Of a stretch of DNA of 64,000 nt, positions 13,673 through 26,297 are shown in pieces (position 1 is the stretch's first letter; every line of letters begins with the position of its first letter). The stretch is from Lepidurus packardi (lineage: Eukaryota > Arthropoda > Branchiopoda > Notostraca > Triopsidae), in contig JAKZAN010000004.1 in assembly GCA_023053545.1 (NCBI GenBank), positions 4,030,001 to 4,094,000 of the forward strand, written 5' to 3'. The position numbers and the translations under genes were made by a program. The notes beneath the pieces were generated by a model. That model saw only the letters and a program-made list of their open reading frames with translations, did not search any database and was not told where the DNA came from.

Positions 13673-15396
13673 ACGATGACAACAATGGAGAGTTTTTCTA
13701 GTGCTACATCTCACAACCCGCGAATGAAGTGTCAAGAACTGGCCTTTTCAGTGCCTGAGCAGTTAAAAAAAAATTAAGTAAAGAAGATTTAGAGGAAACG
13801 AAACGAGAACAAGTAAAAAGCAGAAAATTATTTTTGGAATGAAGTCTGCGCGATTGTTGTGCCAGTTGAATTTTGAGCTGCGAATGCCACCGGATCAGAT
13901 TTTATCAATGCAACATAAAGCAAAAGCTGCTGCTCTGGCATGTTAGTTCGACACCGCAAGTTCTAGTTGAATTATTTCCTCCCCTCGTTTTTAACCCACA
14001 GCCCTATAGCCTAGATTTTAATAATGTGGACTAACTATATCCATCCTTATTTTCCCGTGACTTTCGTATTGACATAGGCTGAGCTCAAATTAGGCCCTTC
14101 TAATTTGGCTTCATTTGACCTTTCTTCCGTTATTGTAATTTCCAATCTCCGTATCCTTTTATACGGACACATTCATAGTGCAATGGGCCAAATAATTCTT
14201 TTTTTCTGACGAAGTGTGCTTGCTGACAAAGTTACTACGCAAAGAGTGACTGAATATGGATATGAAACAGGAACAAGGCTAAGGCGAAGAGAAAAAGAGT
14301 GATCTCTTTAAATTGTGCCACTTCGCAATGCCATGAGGAGTATAGCTAAACAGTGGTAGAAATAAACTGGGCGAGTATGGAATGTCGCGCACTGTACAAT
14401 GCAGATATGTATAAAACGGGTGTATTTATAATGTAAAGTGTGCTTATTTTACGATCTAGATCATACACTTGGAAATTGATCCGGGAGTTTCATGGTATTT
14501 TTCCCGCTGCTTATTACCCATCCTTTTCATATCTCCAGAGCTTTTTGCGCAGGTTACACACGTGCGGAGGCCATCTGTTGAATTAACTTTAAAATTGCAA
14601 CTGCTATGTGTGATACACAAATCAGATACGAAATTTCTTTTTGATTTGAAAATAGTTTAAACACTATGAAAGGCAATAAATCTATACAGTCATAAAACGT
14701 GACGCAGAACAATGGATTGATTGTACGTTGTCTAATAATGATAATTGATAACGAAAGCTCAAGCTACACATTTCGCAGAGTACAGCCATTTAGAATATAC
14801 CTTTACAACGCTTCTTAAATGCACTAGAACTAACAAAAACAGCCACGAAGCTCTAGTATAAAGTTACCACATTTTCCGATTTTGGAGTGATTTATTTTAA
14901 TGTAATGACGTCAACGCCCAGCTTATTGTGCTTAAAACTTTCGAAATCTGTTAGATTCATTTTAATTATAATGACAACAAGGCGGACACAATAATCAAAA
15001 CCTACTTGGATGATACGCGTAATCCAGAGTTGAGCCTTCCATAGCAATCGATGGAGCTCAGATTAACAAGTAAATATCTTTACACTGGGTAGAAATTTGG
15101 ACAATAGAAGTGAAAGAACTCTTAAAAGTACATGTCGAATGTCTACCGAACAACCTCTGTATTGTTGACATAATACTTTATTGTTCGATTAAGTTTTTCC
15201 TCCCGCATAGATCTTATCAATCAAATTATTCCAATTTCCCCAAAACAAAACAAAAAATAGTGGAAACGTGGTGATATGCAACGCAATATATAATCACATT
15301 ACAGTTTATCTCACTCCAACATTCCCTTATATAAGCAGAAACTATATGCAGTTCTGTCGATAGTGTGAAAATAGTGTTACTTTTACACTCGTAGTC
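13673..15396. other. 3' UTR of Fat-like gene and intergenic spacer
   Basis: Follows the Fat-like stop codon. An AATAAA poly(A) signal lies at 14675-14680 and another AATAAA-containing stretch near 14358, either of which could end the mRNA. No coding exon is supported between there and the TATA box at 15328. Confidence 0.5.
15328..15335 (+). promoter_or_regulatory. TATA box of serine protease homologue
   Basis: TATATAAG about 62 bp upstream of the ATG at 15397, the expected spacing for a core promoter with a short 5' UTR. Confidence 0.55.
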
Positions 15397-17060
15397 ATGT
15401 TGGCTCACTTTCTTCTTCCTTGCTTGGTATTTGCTGTCGTGGTTTCTCAGGTCAGGTTACACATATCCATGTTTGTTACATAAAGTCAGAAATCTCTAAT
15501 ATAGGTCCAATCTGAAGATATTGTTGTCCCGGAAGTGCAACCTCAGGAAGCACCAAGCGAATGGCTCAATTTCCTCCTTCCTCATCGACCAAAAAATGTA
15601 TTAGCAATTAAAAATGCCAGTCTTATATGCGTGTTAAAATGTAGCCGCTAATTAAAAACCTCTTCCGATATGTAATTTAAGGAAACCGTTCGCGTTTCAC
15701 AAGCTAATAACGGAACAAGCCTTCGGGCTACATGTACGTGCGGAGTTCAGGGTTCCGTAAGTTTAAAAATAGCATTACATTTTCGACCAGAATATATAAC
15801 CCTTTAGCTTAAACATCTAACAGTATATCGAACTGTTCAGAACCGGATTGTAGGAGGGGAGCTGGCAGGAGGAAAAGAATTTCCATGGCAAATTCTTTTG
15901 TTAGTAGATGAAAAGTTCGTATGTGGAGCCAGTCTTTTGGATCCAAACTGGGCTATTACTGCTGCTCATTGCGTTTATAACTCTAGCAATGTCTCCCTGT
16001 ACATGGGGTTCGCTGACATAACTACAATCGACAATTCTACTTTCGTAAGTAAACAATCTAAAACTTCTGTTAAAATACTAGACCTTTTCTTAAAAATCAG
16101 GTTACCAGGGCACAATCTGTTAAAATTCATAAAGATTACAAGTCAGGTAAGAATGCTATAAACTGAAAAGAAACTTTCAATAAAACTACAAAATTCCAGT
16201 CGTGCAGTTTTCTAACGACTTACGGTTTTTTATATAGTTTCAGTAGACAAAAATATTGCCTTGCTTAAGCTAACCACTCCCGCACCTTTAAGCTCGGCAA
16301 TCAGTCCTATCTGCCTACCATACAAATATCCTAAACTGGACTTCAAAAACCAAAATGCCATCGTCACAGGTACGTGTTAGAACGTGAAAATCAGTCTTCG
16401 AGATTCTCACCAAACAATAAAACAGCGATACACATAAACAAAAAACAATCAAATGAAGTTTTATAGTTGATGACCATAGCTTTTTAAGCTTTTTATTTTT
16501 TGTTCTTAGGAAGAAACAAAATTTATTAGTTTTTCACGAATATACTTTCTCTTAGGCTGGGGCGCGACACGACACGGTGGAATCCCTTCGAATAATCTTC
16601 GAAAAGTTATATTGAAAGTGATCAACCAAAGCCAGTGTACCAGACGTCCATACTTGTGGTCGTCCATGTACGTTACCGACACCATGCTGTGCATGACTAC
16701 GCCTAGGCGTGACTCATGTCAGGTAATCGTGATTTTTTTTAACAACCTAAGGTGAAAAACTTGTATCTCAAGTCATACAATATAAATAGGGTGACTACGG
16801 AGGTCCAGTGAATTGGCGAAGTTCGGATTCGTCTCAGGTTTATCTAATTGGAATAGGAAGCTTCGGCTACAGATGTGCTTTTAAACGCTATCCGAGTGTT
16901 TATACAAAAGTCAATGACTATTTGAGTTGGATCACCACTACGACGGGTATTATTCTAATTTTTTTCTTTTCCTTCAATATTTCTTTTTATTTTATTTTAT
17001 ATAAAAGTAAAAAAAAATTACAATTTCGTTTTGGTAGGTAAAACCTTCTGCGAACTTTGA
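15397..17060 (+). CDS. Secreted trypsin-like serine protease homologue, predicted inactive (Ser to Tyr)
   Basis: Nine short exons encode a signal peptide (MLAHFLLPCLVFAVVVSQ), an acidic/proline-rich pro-region and an S1 peptidase domain. Exons: 15397-15450, 15505-15597, 15682-15756, 15808-16044, about 16101-16145, 16239-16369, about 16556-16722, 16790-16946, 17038-17060. The zymogen cleavage site RIVGGE, catalytic His (AITAAHC) and Asp (DKNIALLKL) are present. The usual GDSGGP reads GDYGGP at 16790-16807, with codon TAC where TCC would give serine. Loss of the nucleophile predicts a non-catalytic homologue; in arthropods such proteins act as cofactors in melanisation and clotting cascades (family knowledge, role here inferred). 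The rest of the fold is intact, so this does not look like a decayed pseudogene. The last exon, encoding only a short KTFCEL tail, is the least certain part. Confidence 0.85.
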
Positions 17061-18000
17061 AGTATTGGACCACAGCGATCTTCACTTTTCCCCATTCACA
17101 GTATGTTTTCAGCGTAGAGCACAAAAATACAATATACAAATACATATACAATATAGGTTTCGTTATATATATATATTTTTTCTTTGATGGGAATAAACTG
17201 AAGATTGGAATAAATTCGTAAAGCAACAAATCTGATCTCGTCGCATTATCTTTACGATCCCTAAAGTGATGTACGTAGTACTCGTAATTAGTATCGTCAT
17301 TATGGACGAAAACTGGTCAATGGGCTCGCAAAGTTTGCTTGACGTCGAAAGCCCCTTCACCGTTACGCTTGTGAGGCTATAGTCACCATTGGCTAGCCTT
17401 TTGTTGCCATTGCGACGATACTTCTTTCGAGTACTGGACGCACAAGCCAGTAAAAGCTTGCAGCGAGTTCATCAATCATACCGAGAGGTAAAATCGCTAT
17501 TCGTTATGGTTAAAAAAATTTATGACCAAAAATATAAAATGTAGTGCGAGAATCCTTGGGAGTAATGGCCAATCGTATGAGTTAAAATGAAGTGTGATTT
17601 CGAAGTTTCCAAACTGTCGAACTGTTGAGTTCAGCTTATTCTAGCTAATTGAATTAACTGTCGTACTATAGTTAAATTCCTGTTATCTTTTTGTTTCAGT
17701 GCAGATTTACAAGTAATATATTATATCGGTTATAGCAAATCGGTCAAGGACAGTAACTTGGCAAGATAAACACTTTTTGTTCCATATCTCGTGTGCTACC
17801 TGTAATTTAGTAAATATCAAATCCCCGTTTCAATGACCATTGCACTTTAAGCTCCGATTTTCAGAGAAACTAATTCCAAGAAATTGAAAAAAGTTAAATA
17901 TTGAGTTACAGCACATGTGTGAGACATTGAAAGTAGTTGGCGCAAACAACGATCCTATGCTCGCTGACTAAGATATTAGCAAATAAATTAAATGCAATTC
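17061..18000. other. Intergenic, no gene seen
   Basis: AT-rich spacer with a short TA microsatellite near 17165-17178. No exon-like reading frame or RNA gene is supported. Confidence 0.55.
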
Positions 18001-19196
18001 GGGAGGCGCCAGGCCCAACAGATATTCAGTTTTCATACCTATAATATAAGCTGTCGTTCTCAGTTATAAGTACGAAGTCGCTCTGTGCCTTGATTTTTTC
18101 TTGTCTGGTAGTCGTTTTAGCGGCTTTGGCTGGAATGGCCTATGCCCAGTTTACCCAAGCTGACTACTGCAAAATTGACTTGCAGAATACCTAGTAAGAT
18201 ACATGTGCTCTATCTGGTAAGATCTGACTAAAAATTAATAAAAATTTATTGACTTCATATGTTTGCCATATAGCCTTATATTTTTGCTACAGTTCCCCAA
18301 CGATCATCCCAACCACAGTATCGATTACCGACAAAATTCATTGTCGATTTGCATAACAAGCTCCGATGCAAAGTAGCTTTGGGTCTTGAAAATGTGGAAC
18401 GCTTGGTCGACAGCCCACAGCTTGTTCACCAGGCCCACAGCTTATAGCTAATATGCGTGCCAAGTATTTTGAAGCGTAGTAATGATATAATCTATATTAG
18501 ACTTAGGATGACGAATTGGCCCTTACGACTGATACCAAGTGTTCGCCAATGCGTTTACTGCAAGCATGATAACAACTGTGACGTTGGTAAATATAAAACA
18601 AACCATTTGAAAGTCCTAATATTGTAGAGTAGGTTATTAACATTTTTCTGAAACTACAGCTCGCTTCATTGTGGGTCAGACCATCGCTTCCGGTGGAACT
18701 TGGGCCTTGCAACGGTGTTCTCAACTGGACGAGCCCTATTCAAGCCTGGTACGATGAAGTAACGTCGATTATGATGATTCAGGTCAGGTGACTAATTTCG
18801 TGTAAGGAAATGGGACCAAATGATCCATAAAGCTTATGTAGCACTAAATCGAACTTTTATTTTGATACTTCTCAATGTCTCAATCCCAGTTCTGGGACGA
18901 GTGCAAACTGGCAAAACGATTGGTAATTACTCCCAAATAGAATATGGGCTGAAACATACACAGTCGGTTGCAGTGTAGTTAACTAGTTGCAGTGTAGTTA
19001 GACCGCAAAGGCTGGTACAAGTACTGTCTACGCCTGCAGTTACGGACCGGCCGGCAACTTCCTGGTATACTTGAAAGGCCGGTATACTTGAACGGGATAC
19101 TTGGCCGGTATACTTGGTATACTTGAAAGGCCGCTTCCAGCTTCGGCGTGCCCGGCTGGCACTGTCGCCGATACTGCTACAGGACTCTGTGTATAA
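18000..19196 (+). pseudogene. CAP / venom-allergen-5-like pseudogene
   Basis: A degraded copy of the CAP gene at 58935-59990 (opposite strand). Similarity begins in the promoter: the GGAGGCGCCAGG block and a TATA-like stretch before AAGCT (18000-18055) match the region upstream of the intact gene. It continues through the signal-peptide exon (LAALAGMA, then QADYCKIDLQNT), the HNxLR exon (18330-18420), the VGQxIASxGTW exon (18660-18760) and the C-terminal ATGLCV at about 19180-19196. Disabling changes include no start codon, a TAG right after the LQNT motif near 18191, several frameshifts, loss of a clear GHYTQVVW motif and a small tandem expansion near 19060-19130. Because promoter and introns are shared, it arose by DNA duplication, not retroposition. 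Confidence 0.85.
19057..19133 (+). repeat. Short imperfect tandem repeat inside CAP pseudogene
   Basis: The motif GGTATACTTGAA occurs about four times with intervening AAGGCCG or CGGGATACTT units. The parent gene has no such expansion, so this is a local slippage product formed after the copy lost function. Confidence 0.7.
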
Positions 19197-19377
19197 AAAC
19201 TACCCTTCCACATGTTTACAAGTTGCGACCCTTTATTTTTGCGTAACAGGACTTACAATGCAGAAATAATACTTCTTGGCAATAAATGTTGGTGTATACG
19301 GTGAGTAAGATCTTAAAAACGGCCTCACTTAAAAGAGGAAAATCGCGCTTGTATACATCCCCGATGCAGCTCTGCGT

Positions 19378-19403
19378 TATATTCTGGTTCGAACCAGAAT
19401 ATA
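19378..19403. repeat. 26-bp perfect palindrome
   Basis: Two 13-bp half-sites (TATATTCTGGTTC and its exact reverse complement) abut with no spacer in the interval between the CAP pseudogene and the KIAA0930 gene. No associated gene is visible. Confidence 0.8.
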
Positions 19404-19486
19404 CCGGTGCGTTCGGAAAACACACTATTCAACTGGCTGGCAATCCTTCCAACCGGTAATGAAGATATTTTCTTTTTTGACACTTG

Positions 19487-19801
19487 CTATATTATTCCCT
19501 TTTGCTCGTCTTTTCCATCATTTATCCTATGCAGACAACCAGTGTGTATTCCATATTGCTTGTAAACGGAGATGGACCTGTAGCTCACTGTAAGTCTGAA
19601 TTGATTGAATGGGATGAGCTTCAGATGGATACTTTCCATCGAGAATGAAATAAACGTCCGAGAAATAAAATTGGTATTTAGGTCCAGATAACAAAGCCGA
19701 GTAACCTTTACCGGTGGACTCATCTGCGTAGTAATTGGATAGACCGCTTCAGAACACCGGGTAATGTATATTTTTGTGCCCTTGCAAGTCATAGAAAGCA
19801 T
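19487..19801 (-). CDS. Unrecognised 104-aa ORF
   Basis: An ATG-started single-exon frame with several cysteines and aromatic/hydroxyl-rich segments (for example RCSEAVYPITTQ). No family is recognised, and no promoter or splice context supports it. It could be an exon of a secreted protein or a chance frame. Confidence 0.2.
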   Translation of the reverse strand: MLSMTCKGTKIYITRCSEAVYPITTQMSPPVKVTRLCYLDLNTNFISRTFISFSMESIHLKLIPFNQFRLTVSYRSISVYKQYGIHTGCLHRINDGKDEQKGII

Positions 19802-19842
19802 ACATGTGAATATTTTTCTAATTTTCTTTCCTGTTCATCCCC

Positions 19843-19858
19843 CCCCCCTCCCCCCCCC
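19843..19858 (+). repeat. Poly(C) tract
   Basis: Two runs of about nine C residues separated by T, upstream of the KIAA0930 homologue. Low-complexity sequence, prone to length error. Confidence 0.7.
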
Positions 19859-20007
19859 GGCTGTTTAGTGAAGTGAGAATATTGAAAGAATAGCGTTTTT
19901 TGTTTATCGTACAAACTTCCCGCTTCTATTATTGCGATACAGTTTCACGATTCATCAGTAACGCGATTCGGAGTTCTTGTTTGTTTGATAATTATTCTTC
20001 GTAAATA

Positions 20008-22314
<2,307 letters not shown>

Positions 22315-22724
22315 AAAACAAGAAGGTTCACTCGTTCTTCCAGTTCCTTTAGCTTGGTCCATTCCTTTTATAATCGGCTGCAATTTTAAAAGAAAAATAA
22401 CAAAAACAATAGGTTTTCTTTGTTTTCTGTGTTTTGATACTTTTGCACATTAATTTATTTTTTAATGAATTTGCTACGGTTTTGAAAAAGCATGGAGGGA
22501 GTAATTTTTGGTGATCTTCACGGCTAGTCATGATTCCGCGTTTGGTGTTTGTCGATGTCTGCATCGCTGAGATTCTGGAGCTCGGAAGAAGGCATAATAC
22601 AATATTTTTTGGTGGTATTTTGTCGTTATTAGCGAAAATTGTGCATTTTGGATTAACTTTCTGAAAGGGAAAACTAATAAAGATGTTTAAAAACCACGAT
22701 AGCCCTCTTTTATGAAGCAGTCTA

Positions 22725-25568
22725 TTAGGATACAGTTTGCAGCTTGGAAGCAATTTCTTGGTAGTCTTCATGCCAAGTACCATAATGCATTTCAAAGATT
22801 TTTAACGCTCGTTGTAAATACTTACGCGCTTCTTGCGTCAACTCTTCAGATTTTTTATTGTGAATTAACTGCAGTAAAACATCTGTAAACTTTTGGTACT
22901 CATGTGCCACTTCGATGCTGAACATCCCATAACGGTGCTCCACCGACGGTAAGGATAATCGCAGCCATTGGGCACTTTGCTCATAGTCTTCTACTAATGC
23001 GTAAATGTGAGCCAACATATCCGATGTCTGGGCTAAATCAGGGTGCATTGGATTCAGAGAATCTTTCCTCAGCCTGTAGCACGCGGAAAAATTCTTCAAA
23101 GCAGCTCTCACATCGCCGAGATCCAAGCTTTCTTCCGCTAAATATTAAACCAAAGTTTTCAATACGAAATTCAGTTTTGAAAGTGAATTTAACCTTGCTT
23201 GAACATTGTCATTGCTTCCAAATCGGCCCGTAACTGAGCCATATAAGGCTGCTCTGTATGGCAATCGCGGCATTTCACAAGCTGTACGTTATTAGCCTTG
23301 GATTCTTTCGATTGTGGATTCATTAAGCTCCCGCCGCAGGCTAGGCATCGAAACGACATCAACTTTTCCTAGAAATGTTCTATTAACGTTTAGGAATAAT
23401 AATATATGCTATAAAAAATGAAATGTTCTACTAATAGTTAGTTATAATAATAATAAATACTTTCTAGAAGTCGTATTTCTTATTTCACTTACCTGAAAGT
23501 CTTCGGGATCGGTGCACGCTGAGCACTTGCAAGTGAAGCAGTACTGACCTCGTAATGCTTCTTGCCTTTCAGCAAGGGACATGCGCCGAAAATGTGGTCC
23601 GTAGCAATTGAAGACTTCATCGTCTATGGACAAATTCTTGACAGCTTTCACCACAAGCGTGTTACCTATAAACCTGGCAAAGATCCTTCAAATTTACAGC
23701 TGTTTGCAAATTAAGTGCCAAATTCTACCCGCTGCTAATGGAAGGATCACAGCTATGATTCATCAAGCTGGCTGACGGATAAATGGCGGTAGCAATGCGT
23801 TCTTGGGTAACGAAGCTTACTGCTGACTCGGATTGATTTTCTTTTTTGGATTCAATAGATGTTATCGCGTGTGCATTACAGACCAACTGTCGAATATGAT
23901 GCAACAAGTACCCGCCCACAAAACTAGGATCTACGTTTGGCCCAATGAAATCAGTGTAGTCTTGCAGAAGATGAGTTACCAACGCAGCGGTCTAATGAAT
24001 GGATCCAGGAAACTAGATTATATAGATCAGAAGTCTAAATAAATATCTACTAGAGTGTATAAGTAGAGCTCTGTAGGGTCCGCGTCTTCCATATGGGTGA
24101 CAAGACGATACACGGCAGAGTAACTATCTCCCGGATGACTATAAATATCACTTTCCGTTCCAGCAGATACTAATTTAGATTTCTGCCGATGGAAATCCAA
24201 AACTCGGGCTAAACCCGCTGTCAAAACTACTCGTAGGCCCAAATGAGCTATGCCGATTGCAGTCAGAATGCGATGCAAATCACACTCGTACTCATGGTAG
24301 ACTTTAGCTGCACTCGCGCACTCAGAAGAACAGAACCATGCTTCTCCACAATTTAAACAACTGAAAAATTCATGGATTAGAACAAAACAACGACACCCAA
24401 CCAAATGTCGTGTCTTACGGAATGTAAATACGTAGCTTTTTGACGCAGTGATGGCAATGTAGGAAGCGATAATCAGGCAAAAGTACCAGAGCATACGGTT
24501 TTTCTACGAATAAGGTATCACCAATTGAAACTGGAGCTCTTGTGACCACATAACGGCCTTTTCCAGGTGTGTATCTTTAGAGGACACCCAGTTAGTAAAA
24601 ACCAATTCTGGTTTACAGTAATAATAATTTACTTAATATCTAGCGCTTTTGAAGCGTCCGGAATAGACGGGTGAGCTCCAAGAAGTAGTCCAGGCATTGG
24701 TTTTTCACTCTCAAAACTTCGATTTTGTGGGTTAGACATTTTCGCTTCTTGCTCCGCTTTCTTTAGCTCAACTTGGAAAGAACCTGGACCACATAGCTAC
24801 TCACAAAATGCGAAATTCTAGGAACATTTACTTGGCAAAGAAGTCTTGAGAGATTCAAGCAATTCAGTCGTTCGTTTGAGGTCGTTGTTGAGTCTCGTCA
24901 AAGCGCGGTACTTTCGGAGCAAGACTTTGGGTTTCAGAGCTTCAGGATAATTACCCGACAAGGCCGATTCTATATCATGTAAGCATTCCTAGAAGTATAT
25001 CTATAGGGCTATATCCAAGTGAAAAGTTGATGCTGAATTTGTTTGAAATTACTTCGTAACGCTCTATGTGAAATAGAGCGGCCGAGCGATTGGCTAAAGC
25101 CAATGCATATTCTTTGCAGTTTTTTTCCGCAGCTTTAATGCATGCTGTATAACGAGCTATGCTTTCTAAATACTGGCAACTTCCGAACAACTGATTTCCT
25201 TGTTCTTTTAGCAATAAAACGTTTCGTTCGGAATTTAGGCAGGATTTGGCCCACGATATTATTTCAAATCTAATTAAGAAAAACACACTTCTATTTAAAA
25301 GACAAATTTGGAAACCAATTAGAAAAATCCTAAAATTGGTTAAATTCAATAGTCCCGTACAGAGTATATCGGTTTACACCTAGGTTTTTACTGTGTTCCG
25401 TACGATGACGGTACGTACCGTACCGTACCCGACTTACTTGAAAGCCTGGCTTTGCAAGGCAAAATTTACTCTTTCTGCATTATCCTTGATCGTTTGGAAA
25501 TGAGTTATTTGCCCACAGTTCAAGGCTTGGTTTGCTATCTTATCTATAACATCTTGCCACATTTCCAT
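22725..25568 (-). CDS. SMYD4: SMYD4-type SET and MYND domain protein
   Basis: Multi-exon gene starting MEMWQDVIDKIANQAL at 25568. An N-terminal TPR region lies at about 25053-25260 (LLLKEQGNQLFG, ALALANRSAALFHIERYE). A MYND zinc finger is at about 24440-24290 (CHHC...CLNCGEAWFCSSEC...YHEYEC) and is split by an intron. The SET core carries NHSCDPS near 23745 and NCYGPHF near 23600, followed by a post-SET cysteine cluster (CFTCKCSAC, 23515-23550) and a C-terminal helical TPR-like region (23126-22725). This order is the SMYD4 signature; family members are putative lysine methyltransferases linked to HDAC1 repression and muscle/heart development. Intron 1 contains a small GTACC-type repeat (25400-25430). 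The start codon lies only about 175 bp from the transposon nest, so its promoter is next to, or cut by, that insertion. Confidence 0.93.
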
Positions 25569-25742
25569 GGTATTTTTCCTTGTTTTCGAACAAACTAATA
25601 CGCAAGAAGAATGTCAGGCTTCTGACCAAAATAGTAATGCATATCGATGACCAACGTGACGGTCATGGGCGGGTTATACTAGAAAAGAGGCGTCTCGTAG
25701 GCGGACCTTCTCTTTTGTTTGGTGAACGTTTCGAAAGGACAA

Positions 25743-25751
25743 GGCTAAGCA
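25743..25751 (+). repeat. Candidate target-site duplication, left side of MULE
   Basis: GGCTAAGCA here and GGCTAAACA at 35327-35335 agree at 8 of 9 positions, fitting the 9-bp duplications of Mutator-like elements. The outer limits of the terminal inverted repeats are blurred, so the assignment is tentative. Confidence 0.4.
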
Positions 25752-25778
25752 AGCGTGCGCTATTGTGACCCTTTCTTG

Positions 25779-26072
25779 TGTGAGGGGAAAGTTGTAATTT
25801 GGATAATTATAAATGTCCGAAAGGAAAACCCCTGGAAATGAGCTGGGTTCGTTTAATTCCACTGTATTGTCAACATAAATCACTTTAAATCACAAAACTC
25901 CAACAATCAAAATCACCGCCTTAACTCTACTTCTCCTGACTACCGCTACATACCCCGACTCGCTACCCACTCTCTGACTACCACTCTCCTCAGCAACTCT
26001 TCACGCAACACACATCTCACGCCACCTAGTGAGCCTTAGAAATACTAATATACATATAATTTAACCATTACA
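25779..26072 (-). repeat. Gypsy 3' LTR (294 bp)
   Basis: In element orientation it starts TGTAATGG and ends CCCTCACA, with TG...CA termini. I find no difference from the LTR at 31780-32073. The 4-bp duplication CTTG flanks the element at 25775-25778 and 32074-32077. No strong polypurine tract is visible just inside this LTR. Confidence 0.95.
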
Positions 26073-26297
26073 TTCGGCCACGCTACCAGTGGACGTGGTC
26101 CCCACGTCCAACAAAAGGGTTTGATGACAAACACATGTCAAGCAGAACGTTTGGGCAACAAATGTGACAAAATCTTTGAACGGATACATAGAGGGACGTA
26201 GTGTGGGGACAATATCTTGGTCACATACATAAATTAAAGTATAGAAGTAGAAGCAAGCAATTTTCACAAGGAACTAGGAAAGTAAATTATCAAAAGA

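Noticed and set aside
26061..26267. Possible env or extra ORF near the gypsy 3' LTR
   Set aside because: Only 68 codons, overlaps the LTR, and shows no signal peptide, furin site or membrane anchor typical of env.
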